Assembly: GCA_963555705.1 (NCBI GenBank)
Contig: OY743180.1
Coordinates: 36,736,129-36,800,128 of the forward strand
Origin: Ligustrum vulgare
Lineage: Eukaryota; Streptophyta; Magnoliopsida; Lamiales; Oleaceae
DNA: 64,000 bases
Direction: 5' to 3'
In this document: piece by piece, positions 54,031-64,000 of the stretch
Position numbering within the stretch: the stretch's first letter is position 1
Layout of the letters: the number at the start of each line of letters is the position of its first letter
Notes under the pieces: model-generated
Database searches by the model: none
Told to the model about the DNA's origin: nothing
The model's input: only the letters and a program-made list of their open reading frames with translations
Made by a program: the position numbers and the translations under genes

Positions 54031-55541
54031 GATGTCCAGCTGAGGCAAGGCCTTATAGGCCGCATGAGGATAAATTGGACTCCAAAACAGTTAGCAGCTA
54101 CTTTATTGGTTATTCTAAGCGATTAAGGGGCTACAAATTTTATAATCCCACGCTTAAGTCAATTTTTGAAACGGGAACTGCAACATTTTTTGAGGATGTT
54201 GAGTTTGGGGGGAGAAATAAGGTTAGAGACATTGTCTTTGAGGAAGAAGCTGAGGAAGGATCGATTTCGATTCCTACTGTTACTTTTGACAATGTGCAGG
54301 TTTCTATACCTGTCATTGATCAAGAAGTACATCTGGAAACTCTGCATGATAATGCTGAAGAAACTCACATCAAAAATTCAGAAATACAAACTCAACAACC
54401 TCAACAAACAATACCATTAAGGCGATCCACTCGAGAAAGGAAAAATGCTATTTCGAATGACTATATAGTATTTCTCCAAGAACATGAAGAAAATAATGGA
54501 ATGATGGAAAATGATCCAATCAATTTTCATCAGGCCATGAAGGGTTCTGACTCTCAAAAGTGGATTGATGCCATGAATGAGGAGTATAAGTCTATGCAAG
54601 ACAATAAAGTTTGGGATCTTGTCCTATTACCAGAAGGTGCAAAACCCATTGGTTGTAAATGGATTTTTAAAACGAAAAGGGATTCGAAAGGTGATGTGGA
54701 AAGATATAAGGCTCGTCTTGTAGCTAAAGGCTTTACACAAAAGGAAGGTATTGACTTCAAAGAGACTTTCTCTCCGGTTTCAACGAAAGACTCTTTCAGG
54801 ACAATCATGGCACTTGTTGCACATTTTGACCTTGAGTTACATCAGATGGATGTAAAGACGGCGTTTCTCAATGGAGACATTGATGAGACGATTTATATGG
54901 TGCAACCAGAAAACTTCGTGTCAGGAGACTGTAAGAATATGGTTTGCAAATTAAAGAAATCCATCTATGGACTCAAGCAAGCTTCCCATCAGTGGTACTA
55001 CAAATTTCATCAAGTGATCATCTCGTTTGGTTTTGAGATAAATGTTGTTGATGATTGTGTGTATCACAAGTTCAGTGGGAGTAAGCATATTTTCCTGGTT
55101 TTGTATGTCGATGACATACTGCTTGCCACTAATGATATAGGCATGTTGCACGAAACCAAGACCTTTTTGTCAAATAATTTTGAGATGAAAGATGTTGGGG
55201 ACGCCTCTTTCGTATTAAGAATTCAGATACACCGGAACCGCTCTCGGGGTATTCTTGAATTATCACAAAAGAGCTATAAAAATAAAGTTCTTGTAAGGTT
55301 TGGCATGCAGGATAGTAAACCAGGGGACACCCCTGTTGCTAAGGGAGACAAATTTAGTCTCAATCAGTGCCCGAAAAATAATCTTGAAGTTAAGGAAATG
55401 CAAAAGATTCCCTATGCATCAGCTGTTGGGAGTCTGATGTATGCTCAAGTTTGTACACGTCCAGACATAGCGTTCATTGTTGGAATGCTAGGCAGATATT
55501 TAAGTAACCCTGGGATGGATCATTGGAAAGCAGCAATGTAG
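54027..55541 (+). pseudogene. Copia integrase C terminus and RT, YVDD intact
   Basis: A 504-codon open stretch: integrase C terminus ('YKFYNP'), an acidic linker, 'RRSTRERKNAISNDYIVF', then the RT core with 'WIDAMNEEYKSM', 'KARLVAKGFTQKEGIDF', 'MDVKTAFLNGDI' and LYVDDILLA (active site). It continues to the RNase H boundary ('VGSLMYAQVCTRPDIAF') and is cut by S2 after 'GMDHWKAA'. The 'M' and stop at the end come from S2 sequence. RT residues look functional, but no full protein can be made. Confidence 0.9.
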
Positions 55542-58260
55542 CGCCCCGAGTTCCGTATACCCAATTCACTACGTCATTTTCTGTCTAAATTTTTCGAATA
55601 ATATTTTTGCGGAAGAAATAATTGAAATTCATTTTTGGCAACATTAAATAAACTGTAATGGCCGATAAAATTGAAAACATTTATGAAACCATTTGAAATA
55701 GTAAATCGAACCATTAATTTTGTAAAGAAATTGACAATGTCATAATTTCTCAAATAAATGAACTTCTCTAAATTATTCGATTGTTTGGAAAAATACGGAA
55801 ATCATTAACGTCAAACTTTCAACCGTTTAACGATTATTGCCACCATCATTCATCGCTCGCCACCGTCTCCGAAATCTGCAAAACTGTTAAAAAGTAGGGT
55901 GAGTATTTCATGGGGGAAATACTCAGTAGACTCATCGCAAATTAATTAATTTATAAGATGATTAAACACATAAATCCCGGCTCTTTATAAAACGGGCATT
56001 GATAGAGCTTCTTTATAAAACTGCTCTTGATAAAACTCATATTGTGCATTACAGCACGGGACATATTTTGCAAATCATAGGCTCTTTGAAAATAGCTCTT
56101 TGAAAACAGCTCTTTGAAAACCATATACTTATAAAAACATTTTAATTATGCCAAGCATAATTTCTTTTGAAAGCATAACATAAGATAGGATTGAAATCCT
56201 GATAAACATAGGGAGACACAAGAACTTTACCGAACTTAGGTGGCAAGAATTCTTATGCAGTAAAATCATAATAACAGTAAGTATACCAAAACATAATTCT
56301 TGAAATTCATAGGGATCATTTCCATCATAACATAGGGTAGGATCGAAATCCTCATAAACATATGAGACAAGAATTTTACCGAACTTAGGTGGCAAATCCT
56401 CATAAACATATGGAAATACAGAATTTTACCGAACTTAGGTGGTAAGAATTCTTATGTGCATAGCAATGATCCAAAACATATAAAACATTTTCGTAAAAAC
56501 ATAGGGTATACTTACTTTTCATAAAAACATAAGGTATATTTACCTTTCATAAAACATACTTAATTTTCTTGAAAATTGACTTTCACAAGTCACATGACAT
56601 TTATATGAAATCATAATTTAAATCAATTAATAAGTGCGAGTTTACCTCAAATCCGACGAGTGCAAAGTTGAGCGGGAATGAATTCAATTTCTTTAAATTC
56701 TCCGTACGCTTCGTCTTAGCCAATAAGTCACTTTAGTCTATCGAATATATAGTTCAAAATGATAAATTATAATTTGAGGACTAAAATTGATGTTTTGAAA
56801 GTTGAAGGACTAAAATGAATACTTTTGAAAGATGAGGGACCAAATTGGATATTTTTAAAATATAAGGGTCGATTAAAATCATTTAAAACTTTGGGGCTGA
56901 AATGGATAAGTTTAAAAGCTGAAAGGACTGAAATAAAACCTTTTTAAAATGTCAGGGACTGATTTGAAACAAATTAAAACTTCATGGACCAAAGAGTAAA
57001 TTCTGAAAAATCAAATATAATATTCAGATCTTATTCTCTCTCTTTCATTTCACGACTTGGAGAAACAAGAGATAGAGAGAGCGAGGCGAGGCGAGGCAGA
57101 GACAGAGAGAAAAGGGCGAGAGGACGAAGGTTGCGATCGACGAAGAAATCCGATCTACTGCCGGCGCAACACCGGCGGTGTACAAAAGGTTGGGCTTAGG
57201 CACGGGATTTTGGTGTGAGATCGTGATTGTTGGGTAGTTTAATCAGAGTTGCGATTCCGACTACAACTCCGATCGAAGCGGCCTGTGTTCGAGGTGAGTT
57301 GTTTGGTTAGTTTATTTCTTGATTTTGGGTTCGATTGGTTGTCATAATCGAAGTGGCCAGTGGGTGGTTTATTTGTGGCCGTGGTTCTATCGGCGATGTG
57401 GGCTGTGGTGATGGATTGTGTGGTTGACTAGTGGTTTCGAAGGGCGGAGGAGATGATGTTCGCTGTGGTGAAATGAAAACAGTCGAGTGATTGTCTTCGG
57501 TGATTGGGTGTTTGATAGCAGCAGAATTGTTGAAACTTTGTTTGGTGATGAATCGATGAATTGAATCAGGTTGATGGAGGTAGAGGGCAGTGTTGGTGCA
57601 GTGTGGATCATTGGTGATTGGCTATGGTGTTGCAGTTGGAAATCATACTGTTGAATTGGCTGATTCAGGGGTGATATGCAGAGAAATTTAGTTTGGCAGT
57701 CTGTTGGTGAAGGTGATCATACAAATTGGTTTGGCTTGATATGTATAAAGAGAGAAGGCATCTTCCTTGCTGGAAAGAGTCTCAAATCATGGCTGCATAT
57801 GGTGAGTGGCTTTCGGCAGAGTAGTACTAAGGATGATGAGGATAATGGTGCTGTAAAGGAATTTGTGGGGAATAGTGGAAAATAAAATCATTGAATGGAA
57901 TAATCATAATTTGATTTAATATGATATGGTTTTGGTGTAAAGAGAAAAGAAAGGAGGAGAAAACGTGGGGATGAAATCAACTAAAAATTTAACTATCTTT
58001 GATCAAGAAACGCTTTTAAAACAGATATATTTTGGACTGAAAAATACATTTTGAAAATAGTACTTTGAATAAATAATTAAAATAATATAATTTTAGAAAT
58101 TCGGATTTTAATTTAAAATCGAACAAATTCGATATTTCTTGACTTGGCTAGACGAATCCGTCGCGGCGTTTACTTCAAAACAATGGGTGAAATAGTAGCG
58201 ACACGATTTTTCTAAATATTAAAATAATTATTTATTCCATAAAAATTCTGGGTCGCTACA
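55537..58260 (+). mobile_element. S2: solo-LTR-like element, 2.7 kb
   Basis: TGTAGCG...CGCTACA with perfect agcaa duplications (55532-55536, 58261-58265). Removing it with one duplication restores the copia RNase H reading direction. It is near-identical to S1 at both ends and lacks about 0.9 kb internally. It has the same array types, GA-rich leader (57040-57120) and donor GAG|GTGAGT (57291-57299). Confidence 0.88.
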
Positions 58261-58825
58261 AGCAAAGAGGGTTATGAGGTACTTGAAGAGAACAAGAGAT
58301 TGCATGCTTACATACAGCAGACTGGATAAGTTAGAGATCGTAGGATACTCCGATTCTGATTTTGCGGGATGCCAAGATAGTAGAAGATCCACATCAGGCT
58401 ACATATACCTGCTAGCTGGAGGAGCCATTTCCTGGAGGAGTGCTAAGCAGACACTCGTAGCTTCTTCCACTATGGAAGCAGAATTTGTAGCTTGTTATGA
58501 GGCATCTAATCGTGGGATATGGCTGCGAAATTTTGTCACTGGGCTGCGCATTCTGAATGGAATTGAAAGACCATTAAAGTTATATTGTGACAATAACTCT
58601 GCAGTGCTATATTCCAATAACAACAGGAGTTCAACTAAGTCAAAGCACATTGACATTAAGTTCCTGGTTGTGAAGGAAAGGGTACAGAGTAGGCAGATTT
58701 CCATAGAGCATATTGGGACAAACTCCATGATTGCGGATCTGCTTACTAAGGGATTAGCACCCAAGGTCTTTCACGAGCACACTGCTCGTATGGGTGTAAT
58801 ATTTCTTGAGGATATCATGATTTAG
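58261..58825 (+). pseudogene. Copia RNase H, severed by S2
   Basis: The open frame carries the copia RNase H: 'GYSDSDFAGC' (Asp), 'STMEAEF' (Glu), 'LYCDNNSA' (Asp), 'STKSKHIDIKF' and 'IADLLTKGL', ending at TAG/TGA-type stops at 58825. The residues are intact, but the domain is separated from RT by 2.7 kb. Confidence 0.9.
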
Positions 58826-59239
58826 TGGGAATTTGTATTTTAGTTGCTTTATATTTTGGTTTTGGACACATTTGTGTATTTGGATAATTTTCTGTACAGA
58901 AATAAAGTATTCAGTTCATTCTACTCTGTTACATTATGTTTGGTATTGATCTCACCTAAGGAATAAAGTCGGACCAATTGAAAATAGGCATGTTTGGATC
59001 ATATAACATGTAATTTTCATACTACACTCTCATGATTGATCTATGTCATTTGGTTGTATTGGTATACGTGACCATTGATGGATTTAGTTACGATTAATGT
59101 AACGAAAGTCGCTTTGATCCTATATTGATATGATTGATGGACGAGATTGTTTGGAAATACCCTTAATAATGATAGCACATTTTTGAGCTCATAAGGTTGT
59201 ACACATTTGTAAGGATACATGTATGGCCCAGTGGGAGAT
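58826..59239 (+). other. Copia 3' untranslated region and polypurine tract
   Basis: Non-coding; ends CCCAGTGGGAGAT next to the 3' LTR, the usual copia tract. Confidence 0.8.
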
Positions 59240-59691
59240 TGTTGGATAAATTCAATAATGTGGGGCCAAACATGTATAAAATAAAATGTGTAGTGTCATC
59301 TTAAGGATTTAGTCAATAAAGTGATCAACTAAAGATTATTCGGGACTAATGGGTATTAAGTGTCGTGAGGTTAAAGTATAGAGACGGATTCAATGTTTTA
59401 AATTGATGAGGGGCCAATTTAATAATATTGAAACATGATAGTTGCCCTACAACTATTTATACAGGTCATGGTCCCCAATTGAGCGTGGCTTTTCATAATT
59501 CTCTGCATCCCCATCAACAGAGGACAAAATAAGGAGAAAACCACGAATCAGTTGGAAGGCCATAACCCCGTTCGATCAAACGCAATAATGGATTCAGGTA
59601 CGCTTCCGCTTCAGTTTGGATCTTGATAATTACAGCATGATATTTGTAGATTTGAGATGAACATTCATCTATATTAAAATTAATTTTAACA
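59240..59691 (+). repeat. Copia 3' LTR
   Basis: 452 bp, followed by tgtca. Confidence 0.95.
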
Positions 59692-60151
59692 TGTCAAAGT
59701 TAGACATTTTATTTTTACCGTGGGGTATTAAAATATATATTTTCTTTGAAACAATTATTTTCATCAATATTTTGCTCTTCACCGAAAAATGGAGATTTTG
59801 GATAATTAAAATTACAGTATTTTGGTGCGACGTTGCTACCAATATTACAGAATTGAACTCCAAAAGTATTCCTAAAAAATCTGAACTAAATACCAAGTTT
59901 TTCAATATGCTAACTTGGTTTTGAATCTCAAAATTTTCTTATACACTTTGTGTAATGCATCATCCTTGTTTGTAGAATAAAATTGGTGCATAATTATATT
60001 ATTTTTTTAAAAAAAAAAAAAAAAGTGCATGTAAAGACAATTAAATAACAACTTACACTTACAAAATATTGAATAAATTTTGACTTACCGAAAACATGAT
60101 ACTCACATATAATTTCGACTTACGTAAATGTAGAAGTTAGAAGGAGATTAA
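59692..60151. other. AT-rich intergenic stretch
   Basis: No gene. Overlapping plus and minus frames near 59690-59920 are hydrophobic AT-driven noise. Confidence 0.6.
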
Positions 60152-60326
60152 GCCCCTGTTTGGCAACCATTATTTGGAAATCAAATTTATTTAACATTCA
60201 ATCTCAACCATCAATCTTAGTCAAACATAGTATTTTTTTATTTTTAAACATTTTTTAACCATAGATTTTCCAAAAATACTATTCAAAATCACATTATTTT
60301 CCAAATAATGGGAGCTAAACAGAGGT
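60152..60326. mobile_element. Tourist-like MITE 4
   Basis: 175 bp with ~30-bp inverted ends (GCCCCTGTTTGGCAACC... against ACCTCTGTTTAGCTCCC...), both continuing CATTATTTGGAAA. TAA is on both sides (60149-60151, 60327-60329). Confidence 0.85.
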
Positions 60327-60329
60327 TAA

Positions 60330-62705
60330 ATGAAACGAGATATGCTAATGCAAATCTTTTTAAAACGAATTTCGCCGTACATTGGTGCTAGCATGATCAA
60401 ATGGAAGTCCGTCTCCCAAATACAATGCTTTTTGAACACTTCTTTAATTTTATGTATGTAGCATTGCTTCATAAAATGAATAATCCTGTTCTCTTTGTCG
60501 TTTTCAGGAAATTTTCTATTTTCATTTTTCAAAACGGCGAAAACACGTTTTCTTTGTCATTTTCGAAAACTCATTTTTCAAAAATAAAATAAAATTGCAA
60601 AGGCAATGCAAAATGACAAAATTGTCATTTTGTAACGATCCAAAAACTTTGACGTCATTTATTGTCCATTGTGATGTAATAAACAATTTATGTAATTATT
60701 TTGGAATGTAAAGAAAGAAAAACATGCTTTAGCAAAAGAGAAATGAAAATATTAAATAAAAAAAGTTACGTCAAAAACATATTTAAGTGTCCTTTTTCTC
60801 GAGACTTTTTTTAGCACTCCCGATCTCATTTGATTATATGTAATATATGTGCGGACAAGTTGAAGTGGACTTCGAGAATATGAAAACGGTTTGTCATTTC
60901 AATCAACGGTTAACCTTCGATGAATTTTTAAAGTTAGGAAGGTAAAAAATGTTAAATGTTTTGAGTGGTTTACTTTAGAAGGTCATAACTTTCTCATCTG
61001 TAACCTATTTCTTGCGTCGTAAATTGCACATTAAAGTGTTCCATGAGTACTTTGAAATGATACAATTTGAAACCTCAAATCTTGGCTCAAAACACGACCC
61101 ATGAAACTAAAATTTTCATTGTTAAGCATGAGGTGTCCAATCCTAGTAATGGACACAGTTGCTTCACTTTCTTTCTAGACTTCATGAGTCATTCAATTCT
61201 AAGAAGACACCTCCTCCTTGAGCTACACACCTCCTGCTGCCACTTTTATGGATAAAAATTCCGAGTTATTTCTTTGGAATAAAGTAAGGAGGTGTAATTT
61301 ATACGGCCAAAATATTTCTCTCTTTGTGCAATTGCTTTTTCATATAAATAGACATGAATCTGGATACAAATCACACATCGAAAGTTGCCAAGAGAATCGT
61401 AGGAAAATATTGGTATTATTCCTCAAAAAATTATAGAATAAGGTAGGTTTGATATATTGTTAGGATTTAAAACATGTTAATCCAATAACATGCTCTTGAT
61501 ATCCTGAATGAAGTTTTGCTCAACCAACATGTTCTCGAGTAAAGTTCTAATCGAAAGAAAATAGTTAAGGCCTTGAAGAAAGTCAAGAAAATAAGTTCAG
61601 AAACGCTGAAATTTTTGCAAGTATCAATACTTCTACAGCATTTATCGATACAGTACAGTAAAAATCAAGACAGACAACATGTATCAATACACGTAATAGC
61701 ATATATCAATACATATGACAACATCAATACCTCTACAAAGTAAAAAACTTCCTTCCGACCATTCTGGATTGATGTGAGTGTAATATGTTTAATTGTTTAC
61801 TTGATTACATGATCTCGTTATAATTCTATATTTAATATGATATTTTTAATATTATCATGATCTTGTTTTGAGTTCCACAATTAATATAATTGTTCTATTG
61901 TTGTTAATATTATCGTGACATTATTGTAATCTCGTTAAAGTCCAAATTATTATCGTCGTGACATTGTCTTGATCTTGATATAAGTATTTATGTAATCTTG
62001 ATATAAGTATTCCTCATTTAATATGTGATTATCATTATTAACATTATCTTGATATTCATGTGTTTAACATAAAGAAGATAATTAACTATGTTATTATCAC
62101 TATCTTGATATCAATATCATACTTGTAAAAGTTTGACATCATATATCGACACATAGAGATTTTAAGAAGTTCATGTTCTCTTATGTATTGATACATGAAT
62201 CGATAAATATAAATATTTATCAATACATTAGAGACTAAACCAGTATTATTTGGATGTTTAAAATAATCATTGTTCTTATTTATGTGATCTTAGACTTATT
62301 AACATAATGAAAATAATAATCTAGTTTGACAAATAATAATACGCCGTCTACTTATTAAAAGACAAAACACTTGATTATATGAATTTGACATAACTTGGAT
62401 ATTACCTTGATCTTGAATATATAAGAATTAACCTGTCTATATGTAACTCTCGAAGATATGAATTTGTCTTGGACTTAACCTGGCTTGGATGAACTTGTAT
62501 TTGATTATGTGATCTTAAATACTATTTTGTGATATGTGTTCATTATTCAATGCATTAAAAGGGATTTTCATTTTTTCCTTATGCATTGCGTAGAAAGGAG
62601 CTTTTTGCATTACAGTCATACTCTATCCCGCTTATTAATGTGCCATGACGCTTGTCTTGATATGCGTACCACGGAGTCCAGTAATTGGATCACGATGTGG
62701 TTTCG
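60330..62705. other. AT-rich stretch with tatcaatac-type motifs
   Basis: 60484-60600 resembles the PIF/Harbinger-like end at 47343. 61620-61740 and 62140-62230 contain repeated (t)atc(a/g)ata(c/t)a motifs, and 61800-62060 repeated tgatcttg/tattatc. No coding sequence supported. This may be the untranslated part of an unrecognised LTR element. Confidence 0.4.
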
Positions 62706-64000
62706 TATAGCGACCGAGAATTTTCTTGACTTATCTAAATAAATATTTTTATTTTAAAAATACATGTCACTATGACTTTGCCCATTTATTATCTTATACA
62801 CGTGTTGGTCTAACCAATTAAGTCAAATTAGATTTATTTAAAATCTTAGTCAGATTCTAATTTTTATCAAAAGTATTCCAATGTTACAATTTATTTTTTT
62901 GTCCAACTTTAATTATTTTAAGTCCAAACTTAAACTAATTTGAATTCAAACTATTTTTTATCCAATCCAACTCCCTAAGGCCAAATGTTTTTACCAATCA
63001 TTCAAGCTCATTTAAAACCCAATAAATCACTTCTTAGTCCAAAGCTTTGACAGCATGATTAACGTTTCCTTGCTTAACAAATTTTATTTCCAAAATTCCT
63101 CAACAATATTTTCCAATCTTCACAAGCACTTTCCATCCACTCAGAATTTCCTATAGGAATTCCCATTGATTCCTCTATTACAGATTTACCCTAATTTACC
63201 ATGTTAACTCCAAATCAACACACATTAAACCTCCATCTCCCTTACATTCACGACACACACAAAGAATTTGCAGCAATATAGTAGCACTTTCGATATGAAT
63301 CTCTTCTTCTCAAACTGATCAAATTTGGTTTAAGCACTCGTCATTTAATCTAAACTCACGTTGAGGCTAAGACATCAATTCCTAGCTCCAACAACATGAG
63401 AAATCAAATCATAAACATACACAAACCGAGCCCAACTGTAAATCGCACAGAATTGAGTCTCATCCAATCCATCGACCACTACCTACTGCCCAGCTGAATT
63501 CCAATTCCACAACCCGGCAGTCATCGCCTCCATTCCATATGCACGCTGTCTTTTTCTTCAACAAAAATCAACCCCATCTGTTCCACCATGACACGATACA
63601 CACCCGACGCCAACTGCCCTTCACCACCGCAACCATCACCACAAAAATCACCGACAGCCCTCTCCGAATTTTTCCCCTCAACTTTGACCCAAACAACCAC
63701 AAAAACCAAGAATAAACAAAACCCAGATACTTACCTCAATAACCAACCTATTTTGACCGGAGTATCGCTGGGCAATCACCAAAACTAAGCCTTGGTTTGC
63801 CTCTGTTCTTCGTACAAACACTCAAAATTGTCCAAATCTTCACCCTACCACGCTCCCACTCTCATCGCCGCCTTGTGCCGGTGGCACCTCACTGGCTGAA
63901 GCGCCGGCAGTGGCTGGAATCGGAGGAACGGGTGAAGCCCCCTTCCCGTCGCCATCTATCTCTCCCCTCTCTTCTCTGTGTCTAAAACATGAGAGAGAGA
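62706..64000 (-). mobile_element. S3: diverged S-family copy, cut by the window end
   Basis: On the plus strand it begins TATAGCGACCGAGAATTTT, the reverse complement of the S1/S2 3' end (AAAATTCTGGGTCGCTACA) with few changes. Later landmarks follow in reverse order: the donor GAG|GTAAGT (63737-63729 minus) and a CT-rich run at the window end, which is the reverse of the S1 GA-rich leader. Between them the sequence is clearly diverged. The far end and its duplication lie outside the window. Confidence 0.7.

Larger units (their letters stand above)
50254..59691 (+). mobile_element. Ty1/copia retrotransposon with S2 nested in RNase H
   Basis: Flanked by tgtca (50249-50253, 59692-59696). LTRs are 452 bp (TGTTG...TAACA), with about 13 differences seen by eye. 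The order gag, (protease lost), integrase, RT, RNase H is copia. A long leader contains GC-rich and repeat-rich parts. Two stops, one frameshift and the S2 insertion disable pol. Confidence 0.95.

Noticed and set aside
63588..63985. Small plus-strand genes at the window end
   Set aside because: They are antisense readings of the S3 GA-rich leader region, Pro/Thr/Ser-rich and without counterparts in S1 or S2.

Overview
This is AT-rich repetitive nuclear DNA from a flowering plant, most likely a dicot. The evidence is degenerate Ty3/gypsy elements with Tat-type antisense genes, a Ty1/copia element primed by initiator tRNA-Met, Helitrons with the hairpin-CTAG end, Tourist-like MITEs, a Mutator-like element with a 9-bp target duplication, an hAT-like element and GT-AG introns. 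I found no intact single-copy host gene, no rRNA gene and no convincing tRNA gene. Almost all protein-coding signal belongs to decayed mobile elements, so the window reads as heterochromatin-like intergenic space built by repeated insertion.

Layout. 1-427 and 11664-14731 are head-to-tail Helitron-like sequence, interrupted by Gypsy-A (428-11658). Gypsy-A holds gag, protease, RT, RNase H and integrase remnants, a 56-bp tandem array and an intron-containing antisense gene; a smaller LTR element remnant (6402-7292) sits inside its integrase. A 1.14-kb Mutator-like element (15691-16830) has perfect 9-bp duplications and carries gene-like sequence. More Helitron ends and a tRNA-related repeat follow to 21.5 kb.

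Gypsy-B (21527-38023, duplication gtcat) has the same plan as Gypsy-A: pol, a hairpin-bearing tandem array, then an antisense gene with its own TATA and G-box. Its 5' LTR contains an hAT-like insert and is truncated. Gypsy-B is interrupted by Gypsy-C (30497-37234, duplication agctg), which encodes only a retropepsin-like protein. Gypsy-C is interrupted by S1 (32383-36037, duplication gaaga), a 3.65-kb solo-LTR-like element. This is three levels of nesting.

38-39 kb is a cluster of Tourist-like MITEs. 39191-47252 is a PIF/Harbinger-like element with an internal ~120-bp tandem array, into which a 6.9-kb Helitron (39569-46449, minus strand) inserted without target duplication. The Helitron carries a decayed Pif1-type helicase, an RPA-like OB-fold exon series and a captured exon with a plastid-transit-like N terminus.

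50254-59691 is a Ty1/copia element (duplication tgtca). Its protease active site is deleted, its RT is intact in sequence, and its RNase H is split by S2 (55537-58260), a second copy of the S family. A third, diverged S copy on the minus strand enters at 62706 and runs off the window.

The parts most worth a second look are the antisense spliced genes with matching promoter layout in Gypsy-A and Gypsy-B, the hairpin-in-every-unit arrays beside them, the S family with its conserved splice donor, and the protease-only Gypsy-C.
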